From a virus: 64,000 nt of DNA. Positions 35,644 through 43,559 of the stretch are shown here, in pieces. Within the stretch, counting starts at the first letter, position 1; each line of letters starts with the position of its first letter. The notes below the pieces were generated by a model, which saw only the letters and a list, made by a program, of their open reading frames with translations, ran no database searches and was not told the origin of the DNA. The position numbers and the translations under genes were made by a program. The DNA lies in the IMG/VR virus record IMGVR_UViG_3300043409_000868, positions 1-64,000 of that record; one strand, written 5' to 3'.

Positions 35644-35901
35644 ATGTCTGAATCAAAATCTTTAGTCGCATTCAGTGGCTATCACGCTAAGATTAATCCA
35701 ACCCTTAGCGTTAACTTTAATAGTTCTTATCGCAGTGAAGATAAGCATAACTATAAGTGTACATATGAGGTTGTTGTTGATGGTAATGCTGCTTGGCTTA
35801 CCATTGAAGAAATTTATTCTCTTGTAAATCATTTACAAAAGATTCTTTCTATTTCTAATCAAATCCCACACATTGGTAATGTAAATGTTTACCCTTCCTG
35901 A
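35644..35901 (+). CDS. Unknown small protein (85 aa)
   Basis: Starts MSESKSLVAFSGYHAKINPT. It has beta-rich Ser/Asn segments, then a helix (TIEEIYSLVNHLQKILSIS). The ribosome site (acggataatct) is weak. No family recognised. It overlaps the following 54-codon gene by 17 bases. Confidence 0.55.
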   Translation: MSESKSLVAFSGYHAKINPTLSVNFNSSYRSEDKHNYKCTYEVVVDGNAAWLTIEEIYSLVNHLQKILSISNQIPHIGNVNVYPS

Positions 35902-36049
35902 TGATGAGTTTAATTGGTTGTTCTCTTATAACACGGATGGTGGACGAGTAGTCCATCAAGATGATGAGGAACGAGATGAATATGGAAATCAACCGTCTGA
36001 AGTCGAGACTGATCCTCAATACGGATGCCTCGACCGCTGGTCGAATTAA
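35885..36049 (+). CDS. Very acidic small protein (54 aa)
   Basis: ATG at 35885 lies inside the end of the preceding gene. The product MFTLPDDEFNWLFSYNTDGG continues with a run of Asp, Glu and Gln residues (HQDDEERDEYGNQP) and ends near DRWSN. Strong acidity is typical of small phage proteins that mimic DNA or bind basic host factors. It shares DNA with the next gene's start in another frame. Moderate support only. Confidence 0.42.
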   Translation: MFTLPDDEFNWLFSYNTDGGRVVHQDDEERDEYGNQPSEVETDPQYGCLDRWSN

Positions 36050-36161
36050 TGAGTTGTTTGAGCGAGGAATCATAGCTGATTTCTCTGAAGATGGATGGGT
36101 ACTTTACCATAAAGAGTGGTATCCATTCAACACTTTCCTTGAAAGGATTAAGTATGTCTAG
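35976..36161 (+). CDS. Unknown small protein overlapping its neighbours (61 aa)
   Basis: The frame is open from 35961. ATG 35976 follows gaggaacg, the best ribosome site. The N-terminal half is basic (MEINRLKSRLILNTDAST) and the C-terminal half aromatic (WVLYHKEWYPFNTFLERI). Its end overlaps the first codons of the DUF932 gene. No family recognised. Confidence 0.5.
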   Translation: MNMEINRLKSRLILNTDASTAGRINELFERGIIADFSEDGWVLYHKEWYPFNTFLERIKYV

Positions 36162-37116
36162 TGTGTTTAATTTTGTTGGTGCTACAGTCGAGGGTCTTTC
36201 TCTCGAAAAGGCAACCAGTCTAGCTGAGATGAATTGGAGCGTAAGTAAGCGTCCTATTTATGTCTCAGATATTTCTGAAGGAAAGAATAGCAATGAACTA
36301 TTCTCTACGAGTAAGTTCTTTGCTACTACTAGGGATGATACAAATCAAATCCTTGGTATCGTTGGACCTGATTATCAGGTTGTTCAAAACAGCGAGCTTG
36401 CCTATATGTGTGAGCGTCTTCAGGGATCTGATGTAAAGATTGAGACTGCTGGTATCCTTGATAACGGTCGCCGAGTCTTTATTCAGATGCGTGGAAATCC
36501 ATTTGATGTTGGTCCTAAGCACGATACCAACATCCCTTATACCTTGTTCACTAATGGACATGATGGACAATGGCCCCTTAGTTCGTTGCCTACTTCTTAT
36601 CGAGTGATCTGTCAGAATACTCTGAACATGGCACTACAGAATGGTAGCAAGACTAATATGATTATCAGTATCCGACATACTGGTAACATGCAAGATCGTC
36701 TTGAGTCTATGTTCCAATCAATTCAGAATTGGAAGGATCGTACTGTTACTTTCCAGAATCAAGTAGAACTACTTGCTCGTAAGGAAGTTAATACCGAGCT
36801 TGTCCAAAGCTTCTGGACTAATCTCTATGTAAATTTGTTTGGAGATATCCATGAAAATCCTACTACAGAGGAACATTTGGACAATAACAAATCCGCAATG
36901 TCAACAATGACTACGTGGAGTAATACATTTGACTCCGAGGTTAAGTTGAGTGGTGCTAACATGTGGACTGCAGCTAATGCAGTTACTTCATGGTTGGATC
37001 ACAACCAAATCTATCGTGGTGTAAAGAAGAATGAAAACAGGTTCAATGATACGCTCTTTGGCACTGGTGCCAAGGAGAAGGTTCGTACTATGAACTATGC
37101 TCTGACTGCTATCTAA
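36154..37116 (+). CDS. DUF932 / TIGR03299 phage-plasmid protein (320 aa)
   Basis: ATG at 36154 follows gaaaggattaa. Family features: an N-terminal segment with MNWSVSKRPIYV, then FATTRDDTNQILGIVGPDYQVVQN (residues ~55-85), a GNPFDVGPKHDTNIPY segment with FTNGHDG (~125-150), and RVICQNTLNMAL (~160). This is the core of DUF932, widespread in phages and plasmids and linked in several systems to replication regions, though its biochemical role is unsettled. Length is typical. It is followed by a strong intrinsic terminator, so it ends a transcription unit. Confidence 0.88.
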   Translation: MSSVFNFVGATVEGLSLEKATSLAEMNWSVSKRPIYVSDISEGKNSNELFSTSKFFATTRDDTNQILGIVGPDYQVVQNSELAYMCERLQGSDVKIETAGILDNGRRVFIQMRGNPFDVGPKHDTNIPYTLFTNGHDGQWPLSSLPTSYRVICQNTLNMALQNGSKTNMIISIRHTGNMQDRLESMFQSIQNWKDRTVTFQNQVELLARKEVNTELVQSFWTNLYVNLFGDIHENPTTEEHLDNNKSAMSTMTTWSNTFDSEVKLSGANMWTAANAVTSWLDHNQIYRGVKKNENRFNDTLFGTGAKEKVRTMNYALTAI

Positions 37117-37121
37117 TTATA

Positions 37122-37159
37122 GGGTAACCTAGGAAGTAATTCCTAGGTTACCCTTTTTT
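37122..37159 (+). terminator. Intrinsic terminator (13-bp stem, T6)
   Basis: gggtaacctagga-agtaat-tcctaggttaccc then tttttt, five bases after the DUF932 stop. A perfect 13-bp stem; clear rho-independent terminator. Confidence 0.93.
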
Positions 37160-37234
37160 ATTTTACTATGAAAAAAATTATTGATGTTACTGTTCGTATA
37201 ATTTTATATGATCAACTCAATGTTATAGATACAT

Positions 37235-37714
37235 ATGAGGAAAGGAAGTGTACTGTCCTTGAAGATTCACCTAATTGTTTATCGATTACAGAATGTAATA
37301 GATCCTTTGTCAACCATGTATCAACGAGTCTTCTCAACATGGAACCACTGTGCGATACAAGTTGATGATATTGTCATACATTTCTATGATGATTTACCTT
37401 TACCTAGGTGGACAGAACTAAATGTAGATGTTAAACTTCCACATTGTAGAACATCTATAGATCTTGGTGAAACTACTAAGACTTGGCAGGAGATACGAGA
37501 GTTCACAAATAATCTACCTAACATGCGTACTATAGATTATATAGTTAGATATCTCTCTCCCCTAACTCTTTTTAAATTTCCAAAAAAACATAATGATTGT
37601 ATACACAAATGCAGTCAAACCTTACAATTTATGTTTGGGTGTGATATAATAACATCTACCCCAGATAAACTCCTAGAATACATGAAAGAATTTAATGATA
37701 AAAGTAGGCACTAA
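37235..37714 (+). CDS. Permuted papain-fold (YiiX/NlpC-like) protein, up to 159 aa
   Basis: After a variable start the protein reads KIHLIVYRLQNVIDPLS, then STWNHCAIQVDDIVIHFYD, and near the end HNDCIHKCSQTLQFMFG. An early catalytic-type His (NHCAI) and a late Cys (NDC or HKC) are the order of circularly permuted papain-fold hydrolases, which cleave amide or ester bonds. ATG 37235 lacks a clear ribosome site; TTG 37259, giving MKIHLIVYR, after aaaggaa may be the true start. The stop overlaps thyX. Substrate unknown; assignment rests on the His/Cys pattern. Confidence 0.6.
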   Translation: MRKGSVLSLKIHLIVYRLQNVIDPLSTMYQRVFSTWNHCAIQVDDIVIHFYDDLPLPRWTELNVDVKLPHCRTSIDLGETTKTWQEIREFTNNLPNMRTIDYIVRYLSPLTLFKFPKKHNDCIHKCSQTLQFMFGCDIITSTPDKLLEYMKEFNDKSRH

Positions 37715-38420
37715 AGGATTTGTAACTTTAATTGAGACTCTTGGTTCTGATTTAACTATTGTTAATGCAGCTAGGGTTTCATTTAATAAAATTAGTAAGT
37801 GGGATGAAGATGCATCCCTTGTAGACAATAATGGATTGCTTGATGTTACGTATAAATTAAATGATAAAGATAAACATCTTATTCATTACTTGGCAAAGCA
37901 TGATCACTGGACTCCCTTTGCACATCCTCAGATTTGTTTACATATTAAGGCACCTATCTCTATTCGTACACAATTCTTTAAGCATAAGGTAGGATTTGTA
38001 GAAAATGAATTGTCTCGTCGTTATGTTGATGAAGAACCAGAATTCTTCTATCCTGAGTGGTCATCTAGACCTACAGGATCTATGAAGCAGGGTGCTGGTG
38101 ACAACCTAGATAATAATGATTCAAATCGTGCTGTATATTTCTATGATTATGCAGTTAAAGCTGCTAAGTCAGCCTATGATGATCTTATTAAGCTTGGCGT
38201 AGCCCCAGAACAAGCAAGATTTGTTCTACCTCAAGGTACTTATACCGAATGGTATTGGACTGGTAGTCTTGCTGCTTATGCAAGGTTTTATAAACAACGA
38301 TCTAACTCTCACGCTCAAGCAGAAATTAGAGACTATGCAGATGTAATTAGTACAATTATTAAGCCTTTGTTTCCCATTAGTTGGAATGCGCTTACTAATA
38401 CTTTTGTAACTCCTCAGTAA
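37695..38420 (+). CDS. thyX: Flavin-dependent thymidylate synthase ThyX (241 aa)
   Basis: Makes dTMP from dUMP using FAD, NADPH and methylene-tetrahydrofolate. Signature region, residues ~100-113: KHKVGFVENELSRRYV. The canonical motif is RHRxxSxNExSxRY; here both arginines around the first His are lysines. Other family blocks: IHYLAKHDHWTPFAHPQICLHI near 55-80 and LPQGTYTEWYWTGSLAAYARFYKQR near 180-205. Length is usual. It overlaps the preceding gene by 20 bases. With the ribonucleotide reductase, deaminase and dNMP kinase further on, it supplies DNA precursors. Confidence 0.93.
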   Translation: MIKVGTKGFVTLIETLGSDLTIVNAARVSFNKISKWDEDASLVDNNGLLDVTYKLNDKDKHLIHYLAKHDHWTPFAHPQICLHIKAPISIRTQFFKHKVGFVENELSRRYVDEEPEFFYPEWSSRPTGSMKQGAGDNLDNNDSNRAVYFYDYAVKAAKSAYDDLIKLGVAPEQARFVLPQGTYTEWYWTGSLAAYARFYKQRSNSHAQAEIRDYADVISTIIKPLFPISWNALTNTFVTPQ

Positions 38421-38456
38421 CCACGCTTGTAGCTATGCTACACTCAAAAAATTATC

Positions 38457-38471
38457 GTCCCCTTCGGGGAC
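38457..38471 (+). promoter_or_regulatory. gtcccc-ttc-ggggac hairpin, copy 3, before the T7-like polymerase
   Basis: The same 6-bp stem and ttc loop as copy 1, preceded by ttatc and followed by cattgtg. The stem ends 22 bases before the polymerase ATG and four bases before a potential GTG start. The T-run needed for a terminator is absent. Confidence 0.75.
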
Positions 38472-38493
38472 CATTGTGACACAAAGGAGAACA

Positions 38494-40929
38494 ATGCTAG
38501 AATCTTGGCATAAATTAAGTGTGGAAGAAAAGTCTCGTAGAACAACAATGCAAAAGATCTACGAGGAAGAGTTGCTTGAAAATGGTGTTGAAAAATATTG
38601 GAAAGAGTATGGTAGGTCACCTGATGAAGGTAAGCCAGAACAACTGCTACTTGAATCAGCTGTAATACATCTCACTCCTTATTACCAAAAATGGATTGAT
38701 GAATGTTGTAGTAATCGTAAGTCACCTGATTGGCTAGCACCTTTACTTAGTATTGGTGCAGCTAAGATGGCAGATATTACTCTTCGATCAATGATGAGAT
38801 TGTTTCTAACAAGAAATACAATCCAAAGTTTTGATGATACAATGGGTATCCCAGCTAATGCTCCTGTTGCTCAACAAGTAGCAAAGCTTATCTCTGAGGA
38901 TGTTGTATCTATTGTTGCTTATCAACAAGCAAAGAAACGATTCTCTGAAGATTGGCGTAAGCAATCTAAGTTCATTAAGAACTGGACTGTTAAGCGGTGC
39001 AAAGCATTTACATCTAAAGTTGCTAAGATCCCTAAGCTAAGGCCTAAGGAGAAAGAAGACTTTGGTCACAACATGCTTAGAGTTGCCCTCTCTAGTGATA
39101 TCCTCACTAGTAGGATTCATTGGAATGGTAAAAATAAAAAGTCATTACTAGTATCTTTCTCTCCTTGGATCTTATGTGAAATCCAAAAGAGACATGAGCT
39201 ACTAGAGACAGCTTGCCTTGTTTACAGGCCAATGATCTCACCACCCATCCCACATACAACTAAAGAAGATGGTGGGTTTCTCAGCCCCTGGGTGCGTAAG
39301 AAGATGATCAAGAGATATCATCCTGTTGGAGCAGATCCAAAGGAGTGGGACTCAAGACCATCCCCTATGGTTCTTAAAGGTCTTAATGCTTTAATGGAAA
39401 CAGAGTGGTCAGTTAACACTCAAGTCTACCAAGTCATGAAGACTATGTTTGAGAATGATTATAAGGCTGCTAACATTCCTGCATACACATTCAGAGACTA
39501 TGCTTTCTCTAGGGAGTATCCCATTGATGGGACCAAAGAAGAGAAAGCTAAGTGGATGCAAGAATCTAATGAAGCATGGGGCGAGTGGTATAAGGAAGAA
39601 CAATCACGATCTAGAATGATCGTTAGATTAGAGTTGGCAAGAAAGATGATTCAATGGAACTTCTTTTATATGCCATACACCCTTGACTTTAGAGGACGTA
39701 CCTATTCGGTATGTGAACTTCTATCTCCTCAAGGTATTGACTTTGATCGAGGACTTGTTCACTTTGGAATGCCACGTAAACAAACTAAAGAAGGTTTGTA
39801 TTGGTTGTATGTCCATGTAGCAAATCTATTTGATCAAGACAAGAAACCATTTGACCACCGTGTTAAATGGGTTAAAGATAATATGGATCTCTTCCTCCGT
39901 ATTGCTGATGATCCATATGCTAATAAAGAATGGATTGATCCAAGTAAGAAGAAGAATAAATCATTTCAAAGATTGGCTGCTATCTTTGAGGTATGCAGGA
40001 CAGATGGACTAACACAACTCCCTGTTCAAATGGATGGTGCAAATAATGGTGGTCAACATTGGGCTGCTATTATGCGTAATAAGAAACTTGGTATCCTAAC
40101 TAATCTTATTAAAACAGAAAAGCCACAAGATCTCTATCAGTATGTAGCTGATGCTGCTACTGAGTTTATGAAAGAGAATCCAACTAATAGATGGTATCCT
40201 GCATTTCTAGAGTATTGGGATAATAGACTTCCTCGTAGTGTAACTAAGCGTTCTACTATGTGTGATGCTTATGGTCTTACATTCTATGGTATGCAGAAAT
40301 ATGTCAAGCAAGAGGGTCATGTAGATTGGGTAAGTAAAGAACAAAGAGGTGGAGCTGTAGTAGAACTAGCTCGCGCTATCCAAGTTGGCCTAGGTGAGAC
40401 AATGCAATCGCCTAACCTAGGCAAAGTTTGGCTACGAGAAGTAGCTACTATTCTTAACTCTTTAAACAAACCTTTTGTATGGACTACACCTAGTGGCTTT
40501 GAGGTACATCATGTTTATAATCAAATACTTGAACGAGTCAGTTATGCTGAGTTGTTTAATCGTCAGCAACTTGTTTTCAGCACTGTTACGGAAGACCTTA
40601 ATGGTAAAGCACAATATCTTGCAATTTCTCCAAACTATATCCATTCGCTAGATGCTGCTCATATGTTTATGACAATTTCTAGGATGTTAGATACAGGTAT
40701 GAGTGCCTTTTCATTTGTCCATGATTCTTATGGAACATATGCACCTGACATTCCTGTCATGCATAAGCTATTGCGAGAAGAATTCATCAAGATTCATAAG
40801 GAGAATCAACTTGAAAACCTCAAAAAAGAAATTGAAAAAAGATATGGAATCTATCTCCCCGAAGTCCCCACCCAAGAAGAAGGTTTTGACCTCCAAGAAG
40901 TCGTTGAATCAGAATACTTCTTCGCTTAA
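38494..40929 (+). CDS. T7-like single-subunit DNA-directed RNA polymerase (811 aa)
   Basis: Transcribes phage genes from phage promoters. All catalytic motifs are canonical: DFRGRTY (D398-R402), motif A MDGANNGGQHWAA (D514), motif B R581-x3-K585-x7-Y593-G, motif C FVHDSYGTYAPD (H743, D744). The C-terminus ends SEYFFA; the terminal FA is typical of the family. ATG 38494 is preferred because aaaggag sits just before it; the frame also has GTG at 38476. T7 RNAP is 883 aa. It is expressed behind a gtcccc/ggggac hairpin and precedes replication genes. No T7-type 23-bp promoter consensus was recognised in the late gaps. Confidence 0.97.
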   Translation: MLESWHKLSVEEKSRRTTMQKIYEEELLENGVEKYWKEYGRSPDEGKPEQLLLESAVIHLTPYYQKWIDECCSNRKSPDWLAPLLSIGAAKMADITLRSMMRLFLTRNTIQSFDDTMGIPANAPVAQQVAKLISEDVVSIVAYQQAKKRFSEDWRKQSKFIKNWTVKRCKAFTSKVAKIPKLRPKEKEDFGHNMLRVALSSDILTSRIHWNGKNKKSLLVSFSPWILCEIQKRHELLETACLVYRPMISPPIPHTTKEDGGFLSPWVRKKMIKRYHPVGADPKEWDSRPSPMVLKGLNALMETEWSVNTQVYQVMKTMFENDYKAANIPAYTFRDYAFSREYPIDGTKEEKAKWMQESNEAWGEWYKEEQSRSRMIVRLELARKMIQWNFFYMPYTLDFRGRTYSVCELLSPQGIDFDRGLVHFGMPRKQTKEGLYWLYVHVANLFDQDKKPFDHRVKWVKDNMDLFLRIADDPYANKEWIDPSKKKNKSFQRLAAIFEVCRTDGLTQLPVQMDGANNGGQHWAAIMRNKKLGILTNLIKTEKPQDLYQYVADAATEFMKENPTNRWYPAFLEYWDNRLPRSVTKRSTMCDAYGLTFYGMQKYVKQEGHVDWVSKEQRGGAVVELARAIQVGLGETMQSPNLGKVWLREVATILNSLNKPFVWTTPSGFEVHHVYNQILERVSYAELFNRQQLVFSTVTEDLNGKAQYLAISPNYIHSLDAAHMFMTISRMLDTGMSAFSFVHDSYGTYAPDIPVMHKLLREEFIKIHKENQLENLKKEIEKRYGIYLPEVPTQEEGFDLQEVVESEYFFA

Positions 40930-41191
40930 GAATGTATCTTATCCAGCTAGTATTCCTCGTCTAGTCAAGGTAACTTGGGTAGACGCTATGACTGTTGGAG
41001 GAGCTGAGTGGTTAGGTAAGGAAGAAGCTAAGACTTCCGCTAAAGAACCATTACCAATGATGTTAACAGTAGGGTTTGTTCTACATAATGATGATGAACA
41101 AATCTCTTTAACTGCTACCATTGGACCATGTGAGACTGCTCAAGTAAATAAAATACCAAAGAGAATGATTATTAAAATTGAGGAAGTGTAA
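40844..41191 (+). CDS. Conserved small phage protein after RNA polymerase (115 aa)
   Basis: The frame is open further upstream; ATG 40844 within the polymerase end is the likeliest start. The N-terminal 40 residues are Lys/Ser/Pro-rich. The core is VKVTWVDAMTVGGAEW, then LTVGFVLHNDDEQISLTA and KIPKRMIIKIEEV. This 'VxWxDA ... GFVLHxDDE ... IPKRxI' pattern belongs to a small family often found near replication genes in phages; function unknown. Confidence 0.65.
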   Translation: MESISPKSPPKKKVLTSKKSLNQNTSSLKNVSYPASIPRLVKVTWVDAMTVGGAEWLGKEEAKTSAKEPLPMMLTVGFVLHNDDEQISLTATIGPCETAQVNKIPKRMIIKIEEV

Positions 41192-41328
41192 TGGCAGAGC
41201 AGAAAAATATACGTAAGAAAGATATCCGTGAGTTTAATCCAGAGAAGTATAAAAGAGAACAGGATAAGAAACGAAGACAACTACAACGCCGAGAGGCTAG
41301 GAGTAAGAGTCATGAACCAAACATATGA
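41191..41328 (+). CDS. Lys/Arg-rich small protein (45 aa)
   Basis: ATG at 41191 overlaps the previous stop (taATG) with gaggaag upstream. The product is extremely basic and helical (KREQDKKRRQLQRREARSKS), so it likely binds nucleic acid or a negatively charged partner. Coupled to its neighbours on both sides. No family recognised. Confidence 0.55.
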   Translation: MAEQKNIRKKDIREFNPEKYKREQDKKRRQLQRREARSKSHEPNI

Positions 41329-41497
41329 CAAATCGTCCCCTACGGGGACCGCTGTAGATCATTTAAATATCTACCAACAAATGCATTTACAAGGTACTTT
41401 TAATGTATACGAACCTATTGAACAGATTAATGGAGATCCTTTGCCACCACTAGCTGTACAATGGAAGGAAGACGCAAAGCGTAGATGGGGTAGATAA
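41312..41497 (+). CDS. Unknown small protein containing a hairpin element in its codons (61 aa)
   Basis: ATG 41312 follows taggag and overlaps the basic peptide's end; ATG 41383 is an alternative. The gtcccc-tac-ggggac hairpin lies inside its codons 8-13 if the earlier start is used (residues SSPTGT). The core reads NIYQQMHLQGTFNVYEPIEQ and ends with EDAKRRWGR. The stop overlaps the next ATG. No family recognised. Confidence 0.55.
   Translation: MNQTYDKSSPTGTAVDHLNIYQQMHLQGTFNVYEPIEQINGDPLPPLAVQWKEDAKRRWGR
41335..41349 (+). promoter_or_regulatory. gtcccc-tac-ggggac hairpin, copy 4
   Basis: Preceded by aaatc and followed by cgctgtag. Same stem as the other copies, third loop sequence. It lies seven bases after a stop codon and ~34 bases before ATG 41383. 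Confidence 0.72.
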
Positions 41498-42150
41498 TGA
41501 AAACATTAGTAATTGGTGACTTGCATTGTCCAGCAGACCATGAAGACTATTTTAAATTCTGTAAGGACATGCAGAAAAAATATAAAACAAACAATACTGT
41601 ATTCATTGGTGACATTATTGATCACGAATCAATCTCAGCACACGATAAGAATCCTTCATTGCCAGGAGCATTAGATGAGTTTCAACAAGCAGTAAGTCGT
41701 GTCCGTAGATGGTACGATGCATTTAAATATGCATCTGTATGCATTGGTAATCATGATGCCAGAGTACATAAGAAAGCAATAAAGAATGGCATTCCTGAAA
41801 TTTATATTAAGACTTATTCAGATATTTATAGCACTCCTAATTGGAAGTGGGATTATAATCATGACTATAGTGGTGTGTTTTATACTCATGGTGATGGTTG
41901 GGGTGGTCAGTATCCTGCTTTCAATGCTTCCAAGGCAAGACTTCAATCAGTAGTATGCGGACATCATCATAGTCTAGCTTCTATCAATTGGATTAAAGGC
42001 CCGACAACCATGTATTTTGGTATGAATGTAGGCTGCGGTGTTGATCAAAGACACGCGGCCTTCGCATATTCAAAACCACATCTTAAGAGAGCCGTCCTTA
42101 GTTGTGGTATAGTAATCGACGGCGTTCAACCCTATTTGGAGATCATGTAA
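41497..42150 (+). CDS. Calcineurin-like metallophosphoesterase (217 aa)
   Basis: Di-metal phosphoesterase signature in order: GDLHCP (residues 7-12), FIGDIIDHES (~36-46), IGNHDARVHK (~87-96), THGDGWG (~129) and CGHHHS (~154). These match the metal ligands and catalytic His of the family. The GDLHxP/GDxxDH pattern is common in phage-encoded members. Substrate is unknown; nucleic-acid phosphodiester or phosphomonoester cleavage during replication or host DNA turnover is plausible. One base overlaps each neighbour. Confidence 0.88.
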   Translation: MKTLVIGDLHCPADHEDYFKFCKDMQKKYKTNNTVFIGDIIDHESISAHDKNPSLPGALDEFQQAVSRVRRWYDAFKYASVCIGNHDARVHKKAIKNGIPEIYIKTYSDIYSTPNWKWDYNHDYSGVFYTHGDGWGGQYPAFNASKARLQSVVCGHHHSLASINWIKGPTTMYFGMNVGCGVDQRHAAFAYSKPHLKRAVLSCGIVIDGVQPYLEIM

Positions 42151-42329
42151 TGAGTGACAACCAAGAGAAACAAGTACCAGCTGTACCTACGGAAGCAGTT
42201 GTGGCTTATCTATCTGACCTATATCGGCAGCTAGATGCAATCAGTTTTAATATCCGTACAAACATTTCAAATATCCTACCCAAAGTAGAAGGAGAAGTAA
42301 CTAATGCCAGTAGCGAACAACAAGTCTAA
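42150..42329 (+). CDS. Unknown small helical protein (59 aa)
   Basis: ATG at 42150 overlaps the phosphoesterase stop (taATG), with ggagat upstream. A mixed polar start is followed by a helix (AYLSDLYRQLDAISFNIRT). The last nine codons overlap the SSB gene. No family recognised. Confidence 0.6.
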   Translation: MSDNQEKQVPAVPTEAVVAYLSDLYRQLDAISFNIRTNISNILPKVEGEVTNASSEQQV

Positions 42330-42792
42330 ATACGCAAAATCTTTTGTGACAGGTAATGTAGTTGTCAAGTGGTCACACTTGATGGCACCAGATGATAAGT
42401 TCGGAAACCCAAATCATTCCGTAACTGTTGAGCTTACACCTGAACTGCATAAGCAGATTCAATCATCTGTTAAAGAACTAGGTGGCAAGAAAATCAATGG
42501 CTTTAAGGATCAAGATGGACTTAAGACAATTAAGTTTAAGAATGTTCTTAAGGCTAAGGAAGGTGTTAAGGTATTCCCTGTGATCGGACCTGATACTAAA
42601 CCATCAGAGACGATTCCCTTTGGTACTGATGTGGTTAGGGTTAAGGTAACCCCTGCTTTGATTAGTCGTGATGATTCTGTTTCATTCTATATGGAATCAA
42701 TTCAACTAATTGAACGTAACTATATTAGTACTGGGTCTGAGTTTACTGATGTAAGTAATACTCCTATCAGTAATAGTGATATCCCCTTCTAA
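42304..42792 (+). CDS. Single-stranded DNA-binding protein (T7 gp2.5-like, 162 aa)
   Basis: The opening KYAKSFVTGNVVVKWSHLMAPDDKFGNPNHSVTVEL has the OB-fold start of gp2.5-like and DUF2815 SSBs (SFxTxxG...HL..PD..FG.P). A lysine-rich KFKNVLKAKEGVKVFPVIGP loop follows. The C-terminus ends DIPF, preceded by polar residues; the acidic tail is short compared with gp2.5. It coats replication intermediates and recruits the polymerase and helicase encoded at 46.6-50 kb. SD aaggagaagt is good. Confidence 0.82.
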   Translation: MPVANNKSKYAKSFVTGNVVVKWSHLMAPDDKFGNPNHSVTVELTPELHKQIQSSVKELGGKKINGFKDQDGLKTIKFKNVLKAKEGVKVFPVIGPDTKPSETIPFGTDVVRVKVTPALISRDDSVSFYMESIQLIERNYISTGSEFTDVSNTPISNSDIPF

Positions 42793-42802
42793 GGAGTAAT
42801 GC

Positions 42803-43195
42803 ATGATGGAGTATAAGTTCCCAATAAACCCAGTAGCTGCATCCCGACCAAGGATCAGTAAATTCGGCGCGTATTTTACGGGACCTTATAAGAAGTTTCG
42901 TTCAGCAGCGGCTATGGTTATTAACCAAGTCCTTGGGCGAAACTTCGCTCCATTGAGCAATAAACTTGCAGTTGATATTAGATGCTATGTTACAAGACCA
43001 AAGTCAACTAAGTTAGAATATCCTAGAGCTGATGTAGATAACTACAGCAAAGGTATTTTAGATTCGTTGAATGGTAAATTGTGGGTAGATGATTCACAAA
43101 TCTGGGCTTTGTTCATTTCAAAAGAATGGGCAGAACCTGGTGAAGCTGGATACTTTATTGTATCATTAGAGGAAATCAAAGTTGGACATCGCTAA
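42803..43195 (+). CDS. RusA-like Holliday junction resolvase (130 aa)
   Basis: RusA signature: N-terminal PINPVAASRPRISKFGAYFT, then YPRADVDNYSKGILDSLNG (residues ~70-90) and VWDDSQIW-type acidic turn (LWVDDSQIWALFISKEW). The two Asp-rich segments hold the metal-binding acids. It resolves branched DNA before packaging, the job of endonuclease I in T7. ATG 42803 or the adjacent 42806 fits aaggag. It overlaps the next gene by 14 bases. Confidence 0.9.
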   Translation: MMEYKFPINPVAASRPRISKFGAYFTGPYKKFRSAAAMVINQVLGRNFAPLSNKLAVDIRCYVTRPKSTKLEYPRADVDNYSKGILDSLNGKLWVDDSQIWALFISKEWAEPGEAGYFIVSLEEIKVGHR

Positions 43196-43553
43196 GTATC
43201 GTGATATCGCATATAAGGAATTTCAAAACATCAATCAACACCGTAGCCACAATCATGTATCTTTAATTCTACAAGGAGGTAAGTTACATGGTATTGGAAC
43301 TAACAAGAGGAAAACCCATCCGTTAGCCATGAAATATGGCTATCGGAGCTGTGAACTCCACAGTGAACTCGATGCCCTCATCCAAATTCCAAGATGGGAT
43401 CGGAATGATTTGCTTTTGATTAACTTTAGGTTTGGTCCAAAGGGAGATATGAAACTTTCCAAGCCTTGCGCTTTATGCCTACCTTGGTGTATACAAGCGT
43501 TTGATGAAATTTATTATTCAGTACCCGATGGACTTGTTCAGTTGGAGTATTAA
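43182..43553 (+). CDS. Cytidine/deoxycytidylate deaminase-fold protein (123 aa)
   Basis: The zinc site of the deaminase superfamily is visible: CELHSELDAL (HxE, catalytic Glu; residues ~58-67) and KPCALCLPWC (PCxxC; ~94-103). The N-terminal NHVSLILQGGKLHGIGTN is the substrate-side strand. Likely converts dCMP to dUMP or cytidine to uridine, feeding ThyX. TTG at 43182 with upstream agaggaa is the best start; it overlaps rusA. Confidence 0.8.
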   Translation: MDIAKYRDIAYKEFQNINQHRSHNHVSLILQGGKLHGIGTNKRKTHPLAMKYGYRSCELHSELDALIQIPRWDRNDLLLINFRFGPKGDMKLSKPCALCLPWCIQAFDEIYYSVPDGLVQLEY

Positions 43554-43559
43554 GGTTAA

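Noticed and set aside
34472-37116. Anti-CRISPR assignments for the small acidic genes
   Set aside because: Size and acidity fit, but no motif, helix-turn-helix partner or homology can be seen, so no such function is claimed.
37168-37365. 65-codon frame beginning MKKIIDVTVRI just after the terminator
   Set aside because: No ribosome site, and most of it overlaps the papain-fold frame. A frameshift joining the two was considered, but nothing slippery is seen. Kept only as a weak alternative.
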